Source of the DNA: Thermoplasmata archaeon
GTDB lineage: Archaea > Thermoplasmatota > Thermoplasmata > Lutacidiplasmatales > UBA184
DNA length: 43,342 bases
Reading direction: 5' to 3'
Assembly (NCBI GenBank): GCA_021790425.1
Contig: JAJYEA010000012.1
Location: forward strand, 1 to 43,342
The notes below the pieces were generated by a model. It had not been told where the DNA came from. It made no database searches and was given only the letters and a program-made list of their open reading frames with translations. A program made the position numbers and the translations under genes. Positions 34,401-42,878 of the stretch are shown one piece after another; position 1 is the stretch's first letter, and each line of letters starts with the position of its first letter.

Positions 34401-34479
34401 GTATCCCCCTTCAAAGAGGGAAGAGGCGATACAGACTGTGCTCCAGCAGGCAGAGCTATTATGTGCGGACTGGTCGTGA
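31402..34479 (+). CDS. hsdR: Type I restriction endonuclease subunit
   Basis: Motor and nuclease subunit. The N-terminal PD-(D/E)xK nuclease is intact: [20 protein letters not shown], with Asp149, Glu163 and Lys165. The SF2 helicase core follows: Walker A QGSGKS (Gly307-Ser311), DEAHRSQ (410-416), FTGTPIE, and in the second RecA domain [12 protein letters not shown] and [10 protein letters not shown]-terminal helical part binds the methylase core. Length (1025) is normal and all catalytic motifs are present, so the system should be functional. Its ATG overlaps the hsdS stop; the next gene starts 36 bases after its stop. Confidence 0.96.
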   Translation: MTENPSPAFREDTVEQATLGYFRDLGYDTKFGPDIAPDGGFKERGNWNDVVLAGRLRAAIDRLNPHLTEDAKGDAFRKVLRSESPSLVVTNRRFHDFLASGVDVETRRDGGRIAGDKAWLADYDHPENNDWLVVNQLAVIENGHSRRPDIVVYLNGLPIAVFELKNPADEDATIWTAYAQLQTYQAEIPSLFHPNELLVVSDGVEARLGCLTSSRERFMPWRTIDGKEVPPKGTLELETLIRGVFEKVRLLDLLRNFVVFEDDGGAISKKVAAYHQFRAVNRAVEATVKAASMKGDKRVGVVWHTQGSGKSLTMTFYASKIARHPPLANPTLVVLTDRNDLDGQLFGKFSVCHSLLRQTPVQAEGRDDLKRRLKIASGGIVFTTIQKFLPEKGEKYPLLTDRRNVIVIADEAHRSQYDFIDGFARHMREALPNASFLGFTGTPIEKADRNTRAVFGDYIDIYDMHRAAEDGATVTIYYEGRLARLELKKAEVPRIDPQFDDVTEGEEEETKEDLKHKWAQLEAMVGTPHRLRLLAKDIVDHFENRLESLDGKAMVVCMSRRICVALFNEIRRLRPEWTDPDDTKGSLKVVMTGSAHDPLEWQGHIHNKQHREALATRFRDPTDPFKLVIVRDMWLTGFDAPSLHTMYVDKPMRGHGLMQTIARVNRVFKDKPGGLIVDYLGIADELRRALAEYSDKDKMMAGVPVEEAVRLMQKHYEIVRDMYYGFDWKPFFSGTPHERVAVIPRAMQHVIGLEDGEKRYLKAVTDLSKAFALSVPDERALAIRDDVGFFQAVRAALAKATVEGRKTPEELDSAVRQIVSRAVVSDDVVDIFTAAGLKKPELSIFSDEFLDEVQRLPYRNLALEVLRKLLNDETKAWSQRNLVLGRKFSEMLEQTIRKYQNRTMDAAEVISSLVALAKDMKAARERGAKLGLSQEEEAFYDALISADASALGVLGDETLRDIAKQLVETVRKNVSIDWTVKETVRAKLRVMVKRVLKDRGYPPSKREEAIQTVLQQAELLCADWS

Positions 34480-34515
34480 CCAACTTCACGAGAAGCTAAG
34501 CCTCATGTAGGGAGT

Positions 34516-37500
34516 ATGGACAGAGATCAAGCGCTCAAGAAGTTCGTCAACGAACACCTAGTCGAACTCTCTGACCAGGCAGCCACAAAGGAAGTTGTCA
34601 AGCGGATGAGGCAACAGTTCTTTCAACGTTTCAGTCTCACTTCAACAGAACGGTTCTCAAATGGCGAAGTTGCAGAGTCTTTGGCTACGACGGTAGCCAA
34701 GGTCCGACGCTCCAAACCGGCCCTGGAAGTGACGACACTGTTGCTGTCGATACCATTCATCAAGGAGGAACTGGGGGAGCAAAACGTCAGTGAGATAGTC
34801 TCTGCTGCACGAACTGGAGAGGCTCCCCAACTTACAGTCGAGGATCTCAGCAAGATAGGCAGGGAGGGCTATCTTGAGGGGCTTGAACAGAAGTTTCGAG
34901 ACAGGGCTCAGGCGGCAGCAGAAGCCCAACTGGAAGAGGAGAAGACCAAACTCAATGAGACCCTCGCGCTACTCAAGCAGCAGCAAGAAACTCTGAATCA
35001 TGCCGTTTCACAACTGGAGTCCGTGCCTCCTGACGCAGACTTAGAGTTGCTCGTTGGCCAGGAGCCAAGCGAGTCAGCGGCGACTGAGGCCCCTGTCTGG
35101 TGGAAGGAATTGGGTTTGGAGTCCGATCCATTTTCCTCCAACAGAGGCCTGTCCGACATCCCTGAGGCGAAGTATGATGACGTTGTCGTGAGAACCCCCT
35201 TTGTTCAGTCGTATGTTAACAAGATCGAGAAGTATCCAGAGTCTTTCCTAGGAAAGACCGTTGTTGTCCTGGGCGAATTTGGCTCAGGTAAGACCACGCT
35301 GTTTCAGTTGATGGCTTCCAAGGCCGTGACCAGAGGTCTCCTTCCCATCATCACATCTCTGCATCCTGACGTTTCAGTTTCCAGACTCACTACCCAACTC
35401 ATCGGGCAACTGCAGGAAGCACTGATACAGGCTTTTCCCCACTTGGCCAACGGTGCGTACACTGAAGGTGCGGAAGGGACGGACGACATCGGGCGAGCAC
35501 TACATGCGTTGACAGAGATCATACGACGCACACCGACAACCAGGGGCTTTCTCTTGTTTGTAGATGGACTGCACAAGACCGAAGCCTACCTGAAACAGAG
35601 CATCGAGTTCCTGTCTCAGCTGCAAACTCTTCAGGAGCGTTTTGAACTCAGAACCCTGCGCTTGGGGATCCTGGTTGCCGGATCTCCGAGATGGGAGACT
35701 GAGCTCAAGGCAAATCCCTCACTATCCGGGAGTTTCTACTCGATAGACTCGATCCCTCCCATTTCAGAAGATCAAGCAGTCGAATCTGTCATCCGCAGAG
35801 TACGCTCCTTCACCCCCGCAGGTGGATCTCCACCAACAATAGCTAGGGTGCCCCTGCGGACTGCCTACCAGGTACTTGCGCAGCGTCTCCTCTACCCGCC
35901 CACATTCAGGCACTACCTTGATCATGTAAGGGACCGTTTCGTCGCCCGTGACTACTCTACTCTTGGAGTCTCGATCAAATTGCATGTTGAGACGGTAAAG
36001 AGAGTGCGCACCCTTGTTGGACAGACGTCACTTGGGAAGAGCCATGCATTCTTGATAGACAAGACGCAACATGGACCTCGCCTGCTAGCTGGGCTTAGAC
36101 GCGTCTTGCCAGAGATATGCGAAAGGAAGGGGATCTCGGATCTCGATCCCTTCGTAAGCACATACAAGGGCGTCTTTGTGCTGCTGATGCGTCAGGGGTG
36201 GATCGTGAAACGGTTCGACACAAAGAGCGGGACGTTGGCATGGCATCTCTCGACACCAGTAGTTGAGTTTCTACAGTCTTTGGAGACACCTCCGAATAGG
36301 GTCCTGCCATCCGAGGCGCTTGAGGCATTGTTCACAGAGGTGAAGGAGATTGCGCCGGGCGAAGCAGAATCGATCTATGAACCGATCATTAGGCAAATGG
36401 AGGCCATGGTGGCTGCCTGGCGTGCTGGCTTGCCGGAGGTCGCTGACCTTGTCACGAAGGCGATGCAGGAGGTCAAGAAGATCGACGCCAAGTGCCGTCT
36501 GGAGGAAGGGGCATCCTCCGCAGATATCAGCGAGGAAGTGCGCACCTCGTTTTCAAATGTCGTCCGTGCCATCAACCTGGTCGTGACAGGGTCGGATGCT
36601 GCTGGCTCATCAGCCTTGGAGACGTTCCGAGGGTTATGGTGCGCACCCGAAAACTTTGGCAGCATGGTTCAGACATCCCAACGGGCAACGGCTTTCGATC
36701 CTTCAAAGTCAGAGACTTTCGGGGCCCTCTTGAATCATGCGCAGGCGCTTAGCGACCTCTGTGAACTTCTGTCTAGTGTCGTCCGAGGAGAGGGAGTTTG
36801 CAGGCTGACAGGCCGGACGCTCTCAGCAGTGGAGTTTGAAAGGTTTCACGCCGCCCGGACTTTGTTCCTGAGTCAACAGTACCAGTCCTCTCTGGACAAG
36901 GTCTGCGACCTTGTGGAGGGGAAGATAAGGGACACAATCCATGTGGCTTTGAGATGCAAAGTCGGTAGCCGGTTGAATTCATTGATCCCTCCCGATATCA
37001 GGGAACGGTTGAAGGACCCAGCCCGGGGCCACCCGAGGGCCAAGAGAGGAGCTGACCGCAACTTCCTTTATGACGTGAACCGAAGTGAATACGCGAAGAT
37101 ACTTCTTGGAGGAGAGACACGACGTGTCCTCTTCGATGCAATAGTTACGAATGAGGAACTGCCCAAACTGCGCAATGACCTGGAGTTGCTGTTCTCATTA
37201 GGGGATCGTGATGCGCATAGAGACAGGCCATCCTACTTCCGAGAGAAGGCAACAGAGATTGCTACCGTCCTTCAGGCGGCTCCACGTCTATGCGAAGTCA
37301 TGAATAGAACAGTCGCCCATCTTGTCGAAGGTCCGTTTGAGCTAGATAGGTCCGATGGAGGCATTACGTTCATCTACGGAAAGAAGGGTGGTGAAGACGC
37401 CGAGCATCACCTTTCATCTGAAGAGGTTCGGTCTTTGGTGAGCGAAGTGCTCGGGCGTCTTGAAGGTGGCGAGATCATGTTGCCTCCGCTGGAGCCACCC

Positions 37501-37683
37501 CTGATCGGCTTACCCTTCATGCCTGAGATCGGCTTGGGGGGAATACGGGCGTGCAGGATCCAAGAACTGTTGACAATTGACAAGGTCCAAAATGCCTTCG
37601 GCTACAGGGTGGCACTGTCCGAGAAAGGTCAGGACAGGCTGAAGAATCTGAGGAAGAAGGCTGGAGAAGACCAGGCGGGTTGA
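34516..37683 (+). CDS. Large P-loop ATPase of unknown family, attached to the hsd operon (candidate defence protein)
   Basis: 1055 residues. Parts: an unknown helical N-terminus (about 1-115), a coiled coil (about 118-168, Glu/Gln/Lys-rich), and an Orc1/Cdc6- or STAND-like ATPase (about 195-470) with Walker A GEFGSGKTT (253-261), Walker B FLLFVDGLHK (Asp350, followed by Gly instead of the usual acidic residue), a LGILVAGSPRW sensor-like strand and a SIPPISEDQAVESVIRRV lid. Then a winged-helix-like segment (about 490-600) and a long helical C-terminus. Near 898-901 is DRDAHRD, reminiscent of the RNxxAH motif of HEPN-like domains but without its Arg. The start ATG is 36 bases after hsdR, same strand. 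Base composition is the lowest in the window. No named family recognised; the defence role is inferred from position. Confidence 0.8.
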   Translation: MDRDQALKKFVNEHLVELSDQAATKEVVKRMRQQFFQRFSLTSTERFSNGEVAESLATTVAKVRRSKPALEVTTLLLSIPFIKEELGEQNVSEIVSAARTGEAPQLTVEDLSKIGREGYLEGLEQKFRDRAQAAAEAQLEEEKTKLNETLALLKQQQETLNHAVSQLESVPPDADLELLVGQEPSESAATEAPVWWKELGLESDPFSSNRGLSDIPEAKYDDVVVRTPFVQSYVNKIEKYPESFLGKTVVVLGEFGSGKTTLFQLMASKAVTRGLLPIITSLHPDVSVSRLTTQLIGQLQEALIQAFPHLANGAYTEGAEGTDDIGRALHALTEIIRRTPTTRGFLLFVDGLHKTEAYLKQSIEFLSQLQTLQERFELRTLRLGILVAGSPRWETELKANPSLSGSFYSIDSIPPISEDQAVESVIRRVRSFTPAGGSPPTIARVPLRTAYQVLAQRLLYPPTFRHYLDHVRDRFVARDYSTLGVSIKLHVETVKRVRTLVGQTSLGKSHAFLIDKTQHGPRLLAGLRRVLPEICERKGISDLDPFVSTYKGVFVLLMRQGWIVKRFDTKSGTLAWHLSTPVVEFLQSLETPPNRVLPSEALEALFTEVKEIAPGEAESIYEPIIRQMEAMVAAWRAGLPEVADLVTKAMQEVKKIDAKCRLEEGASSADISEEVRTSFSNVVRAINLVVTGSDAAGSSALETFRGLWCAPENFGSMVQTSQRATAFDPSKSETFGALLNHAQALSDLCELLSSVVRGEGVCRLTGRTLSAVEFERFHAARTLFLSQQYQSSLDKVCDLVEGKIRDTIHVALRCKVGSRLNSLIPPDIRERLKDPARGHPRAKRGADRNFLYDVNRSEYAKILLGGETRRVLFDAIVTNEELPKLRNDLELLFSLGDRDAHRDRPSYFREKATEIATVLQAAPRLCEVMNRTVAHLVEGPFELDRSDGGITFIYGKKGGEDAEHHLSSEEVRSLVSEVLGRLEGGEIMLPPLEPPLIGLPFMPEIGLGGIRACRIQELLTIDKVQNAFGYRVALSEKGQDRLKNLRKKAGEDQAG

Positions 37684-38137
37684 TCTTGGACCGGTGGGCA
37701 CTTGTGATGTCCGTCCCTCCAGCCCGCATCGTCCTTGTGTCGGCAGGTTACTGATGGAGGCCGATATCACCTACGATAGGTACGAGTGAGACTCTTAAAT
37801 TGGGACTTCGGATCGAAGACTGGCGATCTCGGCGGCTATAGGGGGCGGTCCTCTAGGAAATTGCGAGCCTTCGCAATCTCCCGGAAGGGGCGGGGGATGC
37901 CTCGGATGCGACTCCGGAGTCTCGCATGGGACACCGGAGTGGGAGGGCATGCGCACTCCTCGCCAGGGAAAACGAGGGGTGTGGGCCTTCGGGGGAACGG
38001 TCCGGAGCGTAACGGAAACGGGCCTGGGGCAACGCTTGGCGCATTGATGCCCCTACGGGGCTGAGGGAGCCCCTTCTACGCCAGACGGCCACTAGAATGC
38101 GTTCCTGTTCAAATAGGGGCTTCAGTCTGGCGTCTGC
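37684..38137. other. Structured non-coding region, possible RNA or recombination site
   Basis: 454 bases without a supported gene but dense in inverted repeats: ATTGCGA/TCGCAAT around a 4-base loop (37860-37877); the 12-bp palindrome GACTCCGGAGTC at about 37909-37920; GCCCC-TAC-GGGGC (38049-38061); and ACGCCAGAC (38078-38086) with GTCTGGCGT (38125-38133). AGCCCCT (about 38068-38074) and AGGGGCT (about 38115-38121) interleave with the last pair, as in a pseudoknot. GTTCAAAT (about 38107-38114) recalls the att core. It does not fit RNase P or SRP RNA. Confidence 0.5.
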
Positions 38138-39037
38138 GTGGAGACACCCGAGTCGGAGGGAAGATTGGAGCCACCCCAAGGGAGTCCACCCTCGCCCCCT
38201 CCACGACCTCAGGTGCGGATAGTGGAGGTCGAGAGGGCAGGTGGGGTCGTCCAGCGATCTCGAAGAAGGCTTCATTCACATTCGAAACCACGGGGCTACC
38301 GTCCCCTGCTGAAGCGGGACGAAGCCACCAAACCGCTGATCGGGGAGGAGGCTGGAATGGTCTTGGAGGCGGCTGAGGGGATGGTCTGGAATCGCAGGAT
38401 AGCCGCTCAGCTAGGCGTTGACGGAGAGTACCTCGGGGGGTTCGGCATCGTCGAGGACCCGACCTTCGTCCTACGTACCGTTCAGGTCCTCCTCTTTTCA
38501 GCGATGCACATCTCTGTGCTCCCTACCCTTACGTCCAGGAACCTCGAGTCCGTGGAGGGGGAGGTGTTCCTGACGTGGCGACGCCCCAAGACGGAGAGAT
38601 GGGCGTCTGTGCGAGTTCCCGAGGAAGTGCGACCTTGGATCGCATCCTACCTCGACCTGCCGAAGCCTATGACCCCGGACGCGTATCGTGACGTGCTCGA
38701 CAAGCTCGCCGTAAGGGTCGAGGTCATGTTCGGAGTGATAATGCATCTCTCCCCTCTCCGGTTCAGGCATGGCGGGATCACGGAAGCGAAGAACGAACTC
38801 AACCTCACGGATCGGGAGGCCGCAATCGTGGCTGCGTCTACGCTGAAGACGGTTCAGGAGTACGCCTCCCTGATGGACAACCTACTGCTGGCCCGGAAGA
38901 TGAAAGACGCAGGCCAGGACCAGATGTTCGCACGGATGAAGGAGAAGAGAAGGAAGTACCGGCCCGAGAGTCGATCAAGATCCCCGCAGTACCCGTCCCC
39001 TCGGAGTAGGGACCCAGCACCGGAGCTTACGAGTTGA
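38138..39037 (+). CDS. Degenerate tyrosine-recombinase-like protein
   Basis: The C-terminal half follows the integrase pattern: VLLFSAMHISVLPTLTSRNLESVEGEVFLTWRRPKTERWASVRVPEEVRPWIASYL aligns with the Arg-I box and beta-hairpin Lys of tyrosine recombinases, HLSPLRFRHGGITEAKNEL with box II (Arg208 or Arg210, His211), and LKTVQEYASL with the nucleophile Tyr242. But the first catalytic Arg is His124, and the HxxR His is absent. The N-terminus (about 1-60) is Pro/Arg-rich with no clear core-binding domain. It may be an inactive remnant or a diverged recombinase. The start is a GTG at 38138; later starts are possible. Its place beside structured repeats inside a tRNA-bounded island supports the assignment. 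Confidence 0.6.
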   Translation: METPESEGRLEPPQGSPPSPPPRPQVRIVEVERAGGVVQRSRRRLHSHSKPRGYRPLLKRDEATKPLIGEEAGMVLEAAEGMVWNRRIAAQLGVDGEYLGGFGIVEDPTFVLRTVQVLLFSAMHISVLPTLTSRNLESVEGEVFLTWRRPKTERWASVRVPEEVRPWIASYLDLPKPMTPDAYRDVLDKLAVRVEVMFGVIMHLSPLRFRHGGITEAKNELNLTDREAAIVAASTLKTVQEYASLMDNLLLARKMKDAGQDQMFARMKEKRRKYRPESRSRSPQYPSPRSRDPAPELTS

Positions 39038-39465
39038 GCCTTCGTTGACGAAAGTTCCGTGGGGGGCTCCACCACGATAGCAGAGAATCCCAAGCTGGAA
39101 CTTCCGTCCGTACTTCTGTCCCGCACATGTCGAAGGTGTTCGCTGGGACTTCGCTGGGCCCCCGCTGGTGCATGCAATGCTTTCGTCATGCTTATGGGGA
39201 ACATCCTGAGATTCGAGGGGGTTGTGTAGGATGGGAATCGCTGTCAGGTTGGTTGTTCGACGCATCAGCTTCCCAGTTTGAGTTCGCAAATGGAGATAGC
39301 ATCGGCCTGCACGTAACCCTTCACGAATCGGCACGGCGTGAAGGGTTACGCCTGCACCTATTGGGCTTCCCACAGAGCCATGCCAGTTCGCGGGATGTCC
39401 CTTGCAGACTGCTAACTCCACAGATAGGGTCTAAGAATTGGAAAGGTCTGAGACCCGGAGTTCCC
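39038..39465. other. Non-coding stretch with a strong hairpin
   Basis: Between the recombinase-like gene and the convergent ptuB. A forward frame starting at 39127 crosses into ptuB antisense and has no known motif, so I do not call it. The main feature is the 14-bp hairpin at 39312-39350. Confidence 0.5.
39312..39350 (+). repeat. 14-bp perfect inverted repeat (hairpin)
   Basis: CGTAACCCTTCACG (39312-39325) and CGTGAAGGGTTACG (39337-39350) enclose an 11-base loop. Stem and loop bases (TTCACGAA.CGGC) resemble the hairpin at 43228-43255. No T-run follows, so it is not a simple terminator. Confidence 0.75.
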
Positions 39466-40119
39466 TCAAGGCAAGGGGATGCCATAGCGGTTGAGCACTT
39501 CGGCAGCAACCAGAGAGAAAGGGGAATCGTTTCGAGCCAACTCTTGGATTCCCCGCACCTTGAGATCGTGCAGACTCGGCTGACTCTCAGCAATCGCATC
39601 CTCGCAAAGCTGAACAAGAGTATTGATCACGCGGGCACGATCTTCTATGAGTCCAGCTCGATTGAGCTTGAGAAGGTCGATGGTGATTCTCCCTCTAGTG
39701 TTGCCGGGATGGGGATAGATGAATGGCCCTTCGGCAGTGATGAATGACGAAGGATCTTCGGAGTAGGGGTCGATTGGGGGATATGCTTCATCAAACGTGT
39801 CGCGCTTCGCTACATTGCACTGTGGACATGACCAGCCCAGGTTTGCCCACTCGAATGTTCTTTCGGGGAAGGTTGCCTTCGGACGATAATGCTCCACGTG
39901 TCCAAATGCGACAGGCTCGACACGGCCTTCGCAATACATGCACTTTCTCAGCGCATCTCGGCGAAGCGCTGCCCGGACATCTGGGTGTCCATAACGCTGA
40001 GAGACTTTCACACCGTTAACCGTGCCCCCATCAGAAAGGTCTTGCATCAGCTCATCGGTCCATGACTGGCCGTTTTCGACCAAGACATCGGGGGGGGTTC
40101 CCCTTTGAATCCGGATCAT
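39466..40119 (-). CDS. ptuB: HNH endonuclease of a Septu-like system
   Basis: The 217-residue product has an HNH core with a zinc-holding Cys set: KCMYCEG (Cys60, Cys63), then HVEHYRPK (His74, His77), then WANLGWSCPQCNVAKRD (Asn93, Cys98, Cys101, Asn102). The VEHYRPK and W.NL...C..CN layout is the one seen in PtuB nucleases of Septu anti-phage systems and in retron-linked HNH effectors. The start overlaps the stop of the ATPase gene (40116-40119), so it is translated with it. A Septu call needs the pair; each gene alone could be something else. Confidence 0.83.
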   Translation of the reverse strand: MIRIQRGTPPDVLVENGQSWTDELMQDLSDGGTVNGVKVSQRYGHPDVRAALRRDALRKCMYCEGRVEPVAFGHVEHYRPKATFPERTFEWANLGWSCPQCNVAKRDTFDEAYPPIDPYSEDPSSFITAEGPFIYPHPGNTRGRITIDLLKLNRAGLIEDRARVINTLVQLCEDAIAESQPSLHDLKVRGIQELARNDSPFSLVAAEVLNRYGIPLP

Positions 40120-41357
40120 CTGTCCTTTCCTCCCCTCTTTTGCCTTAGGAGGGCCACAGGCAACAGGTCCCCAAGGTTCGCACGGTCTAGGTCTGCCTTC
40201 AACTCGGTAATTGAAGACGGGCTGGCCCCCTCCCTCATGTACTTGGCGACAAGCTCATCGAATTTCTTCTCAACCCAGATCGGGTAAGTAGACGGGACAT
40301 CTAGTGCCTTCTGAAGCACTTCCGAAGCGGACCCCGACGTCTGGGCCAAGTCCAGTTTCTCGCTCACCACTTTCCTGTCCTCCGAGAACATCAATGCGTA
40401 GGCTTGGGCCTCAGGGACGGAACTCACCACCAAGGGGCTATGAGTCGCTACCAAGAAAGTTGCCTTTGGGAAGGCATTGAGAAGTGAGGGGAGCACTTCG
40501 CGTTGCATGCCCGGATGAAGATGATTCTCAGGCTCGTCGAGAACGACAGTAAACTCATCTTCCTTGAACGCGGCATACATATAGATTAACCAGCCCAGGG
40601 TGAGAAGTGCGCCAACTCCGCCAGAGACTGCATCCAACAAGAACGCTCCCGACTCGGTCTCCAACACAACTTCAGAATTCCTTACTGCCAGGCGCGAGAA
40701 GCCTATCTGTCTTGGTAGTATCTTTCTTAGAGTATCCTGAAAGCCCTCGAAGAGACGGCGGGCGGATGAGTCAGGGTCCACCACTGGGTTCCCATATCCG
40801 AACACAGCCAGTCCGACCAGCACTTCCTTCATGTGCTGTACGGTTGAGTGTTGGCCCCCCTGACTCAAGGCTACCTGCCTGAGGTCGTTCTCGACAAGGC
40901 TGAAAGCTTCCGATGACTGACGAGGGCGCACCGGAATCTGCTGAACTTGAGAGTAGGCGAACTCGGGACGGTCTGCAGGCAAGTACACCCCCATAATCGG
41001 TTGCTGCCCCGAGAGCTGCGGCTGGTACTGAGCCTGGCCAAGGTTGATGGGTATGCGTATGTCAGCTACCTTGCCATTCGAATACTCAAGCTGACCCGCA
41101 GAGTATGTGCCCGCCTGAGTCAAACCGGTGACGTTATCCTCCCAGAGGTTCATGGCCGTCCAGCCTCCCTTTCTCTTCTTGTCTGGAACCGCCAATGATT
41201 GATAGTTCCAGTTCAAATGTCTTCCTACGAAGCGAAGGATGGTACTCTTTCCACTTCCGTTGGCTCCCGTGAGAATCGTGAGTCGCTCATGACAAGCGAT
41301 ATCGATAGAGCGCATCTGCTGCCAGTTCTGAACCAAGACCCTGGTAATCCGAACCAT
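40116..41357 (-). CDS. ptuA: AAA/ABC-type ATPase of a Septu-like system
   Basis: 413 residues with an OLD/SMC-like ATPase layout: ILTGANGSGKSTILRFVG (Walker A, Lys37), the ABC signature-like DAVSGGVGALLTLGWLIYMYAAF, Walker B VVLDEPENHLHPGMQREVLPSL (Asp274, Glu275), then a H-loop-like ATHSPLVV. This suits PtuA, which forms a sensor/ATPase complex with the HNH PtuB. It is somewhat shorter than many PtuA proteins. Promoter at 41382-41390, with a leaderless ATG at 41357; ptuB is coupled downstream. The pair is transcribed against the recombinase-like gene. Confidence 0.85.
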   Translation of the reverse strand: MVRITRVLVQNWQQMRSIDIACHERLTILTGANGSGKSTILRFVGRHLNWNYQSLAVPDKKRKGGWTAMNLWEDNVTGLTQAGTYSAGQLEYSNGKVADIRIPINLGQAQYQPQLSGQQPIMGVYLPADRPEFAYSQVQQIPVRPRQSSEAFSLVENDLRQVALSQGGQHSTVQHMKEVLVGLAVFGYGNPVVDPDSSARRLFEGFQDTLRKILPRQIGFSRLAVRNSEVVLETESGAFLLDAVSGGVGALLTLGWLIYMYAAFKEDEFTVVLDEPENHLHPGMQREVLPSLLNAFPKATFLVATHSPLVVSSVPEAQAYALMFSEDRKVVSEKLDLAQTSGSASEVLQKALDVPSTYPIWVEKKFDELVAKYMREGASPSSITELKADLDRANLGDLLPVALLRQKRGGKDR

Positions 41358-41381
41358 TGCGAAGGGAGGACTGGAGGAACT

Positions 41382-41390
41382 CAGTTAAGC
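41382..41390 (-). promoter_or_regulatory. TATA box of the ptuAB pair
   Basis: On the minus strand the box reads GGCTTAACT, centred at about 41386; 26 bases on is 41360, next to the ptuA ATG at 41355-41357. Confidence 0.6.
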
Positions 41391-41478
41391 CTTCCCGCTT
41401 GTGCCATCCTGTAGAATCCCACCTGATGAAGCAGGCCTCTACCGAGCAACGGTAGGGTTGTGCCGGTATGAGAACCCT

Positions 41479-41784
41479 TCACACGGCTGTCTTCTGCCGT
41501 ACCTGTTTCAAGAATGCCCTCCAGATTGTCTCCTTGTCCAAGTCCTCCAATTTGGTCGAGCAATGAATCGACTGGCTCAGCCGCTCCGATGCCGTTGTGA
41601 ACAACATTGGGTCCAAGTCCCCTATGATCTTCGCCAAGCTCTCTTCGAAACCATCTGACTGGACGACTGAGGCATCGGGCATGTTGGCGATCAACTCTTC
41701 AATGATGGCAAGGAGATAGTCCACCTTTCTTGCAGCGACGACAAGCGTCGGAGGGTGCACCCCCTGGTTCAGCTCATCTGTCAT
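41479..41784 (-). CDS. Small protein of unknown function (island)
   Basis: 101 residues, mostly helical by appearance (VDYLLAIIEELIANM, LAKIIGDLDPMLF, ERLSQSIHCSTKLEDLDKETIWRAFLKQV); no domain recognised and no membrane segment. Its start overlaps the stop of the upstream small gene by 11 bases, supporting a two-gene operon. Since it lies upstream of ptuA on the same strand, it could belong to the same defence cassette, but the 120-base gap and separate ptuA promoter weigh against it. Confidence 0.5.
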   Translation of the reverse strand: MTDELNQGVHPPTLVVAARKVDYLLAIIEELIANMPDASVVQSDGFEESLAKIIGDLDPMLFTTASERLSQSIHCSTKLEDLDKETIWRAFLKQVRQKTAV

Positions 41785-42268
41785 CGCTCACCCTCCAGCC
41801 ACGCATGCCCCCGCTCGCTCCCTCTGCGACAGAATGAAACACTCTGGCACCCACTATCCGAGCAAGGTTCTCGTTGACACCGGTTGTTCTGGAAATCGTC
41901 TCGCTGAAGGCCGTGGAGAGTATCTCGGATCGTGCAACCTCCCCCTCGCTGCCGGTCCCTGCTCTGTGTCGTTGGTACGACTCACGAACCTCCTTGGCCA
42001 CTTGTGCTACCTTGACCGCCTTGTTGAGGGCGGTGATTGCGGGGCAAGCAACATGCGCAGCAGCACAACTGGCTCCAACCGCCGCGCTCCTGAGAAGTGA
42101 GAACCCATAGTCCCTCAAGAATCGTTCCAGCGGACTTCTCACTCGATCTACACGATGGAGAGGTTGGTAGGGTGGTCGATACGGATGCCTTCCGCCACGG
42201 CCTGCCGGGAATCTCCGACCATACTTGCTCGTCCTCCAATGTGGTCGCTGGTGCCATCCACGTCTCAT
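41774..42268 (-). CDS. Small protein with a Gly/Ala-rich helix, unknown function (island)
   Basis: Up to 164 residues. The first 45 residues are Arg/Pro/His-rich and may not be translated; a later GTG start (at VRSPLERFLRDYGF) is plausible. The middle has a moderately hydrophobic segment (LLRSAAVGASCAAAHVACPAITAL) which could be one membrane helix, and the rest is polar and helical. No family recognised. It overlaps the next small gene by 11 bases. The N-terminal extent is uncertain. Confidence 0.45.
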   Translation of the reverse strand: MRRGWHQRPHWRTSKYGRRFPAGRGGRHPYRPPYQPLHRVDRVRSPLERFLRDYGFSLLRSAAVGASCAAAHVACPAITALNKAVKVAQVAKEVRESYQRHRAGTGSEGEVARSEILSTAFSETISRTTGVNENLARIVGARVFHSVAEGASGGMRGWRVSDDR

Positions 42269-42497
42269 GGTGACGTCTCAAGAGAAGCCGACTCGTCAAT
42301 CACGCGGTTGACCTCGAATCCTTGTTCGATAGGACCACTGTTGCGCATAAGAGCTAGCCATCGTCACTCCTCGGGGGAACTCACAAGGAGAAGGTTCAAG
42401 AGTCAAGACCTGCTTGGAAGAAATGATCCTTATCCTGCCTCTCTTCTCGGCGTAGCCACAGCGAAGGTTGAAATAACTCGGATCCCAAGTTCATGGC

Positions 42498-42878
42498 ATG
42501 TCTAAGCACCGCAAGGGACGAAAGGGGGAAGCTGCAGTAAGTGACCGACGCTTTGGTGAGAACATTGACACGCTTGTCGTGAAAGCCCGACCTCGTGGGG
42601 AGCGGGAACAGCTCACGCTTACCGAGGCCAGGACCGTCCAACGGCTGAAACAGGAGAATGTGATTCAAGCCGTGACGATCCGGGATGATGGGGTGATCGA
42701 CTTGGAATCCAGAGACGAATACCTAGCTTGCCTAATACCTCTTGAGGACACCATCCGTGCAGCATGGCCAAGTGCAACGCTGACGTGGAGAATCCAGAGG
42801 GCCACAAGAGAAGGGTTGGCATCACTCTTTGGAGAGGACTGCCCACGGTGGATACTGTCTGTAAAGAGGTCTAGCTAA
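42498..42878 (+). CDS. Small basic protein of unknown function (island)
   Basis: 126 residues, starting with a Lys/Arg-rich tail (SKHRKGRKGEAAVSDRR), then polar mixed segments with no recognised motif. The start ATG at 42498 is preceded by another ATG in a different frame five bases earlier. Its stop overlaps the stop of the convergent gene by four bases, typical of compact mobile DNA. I see nothing that assigns a role. Confidence 0.5.
   Translation: MSKHRKGRKGEAAVSDRRFGENIDTLVVKARPRGEREQLTLTEARTVQRLKQENVIQAVTIRDDGVIDLESRDEYLACLIPLEDTIRAAWPSATLTWRIQRATREGLASLFGEDCPRWILSVKRSS

Noticed and set aside
37195-37230. HEPN RNase motif in the large ATPase
   Set aside because: DRDAHRD lacks the properly spaced Arg of R-x4-6-H; recorded as resemblance only.
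37684-38137. RNase P RNA
   Set aside because: The conserved P RNA blocks (such as GAGGAAAGTCC and ACAGAA) are not present.
39127-39747. 206-codon plus-strand frame across the hairpin and ptuB 3' end
   Set aside because: No known motif; overlaps ptuB antisense and contains the 14-bp inverted repeat.
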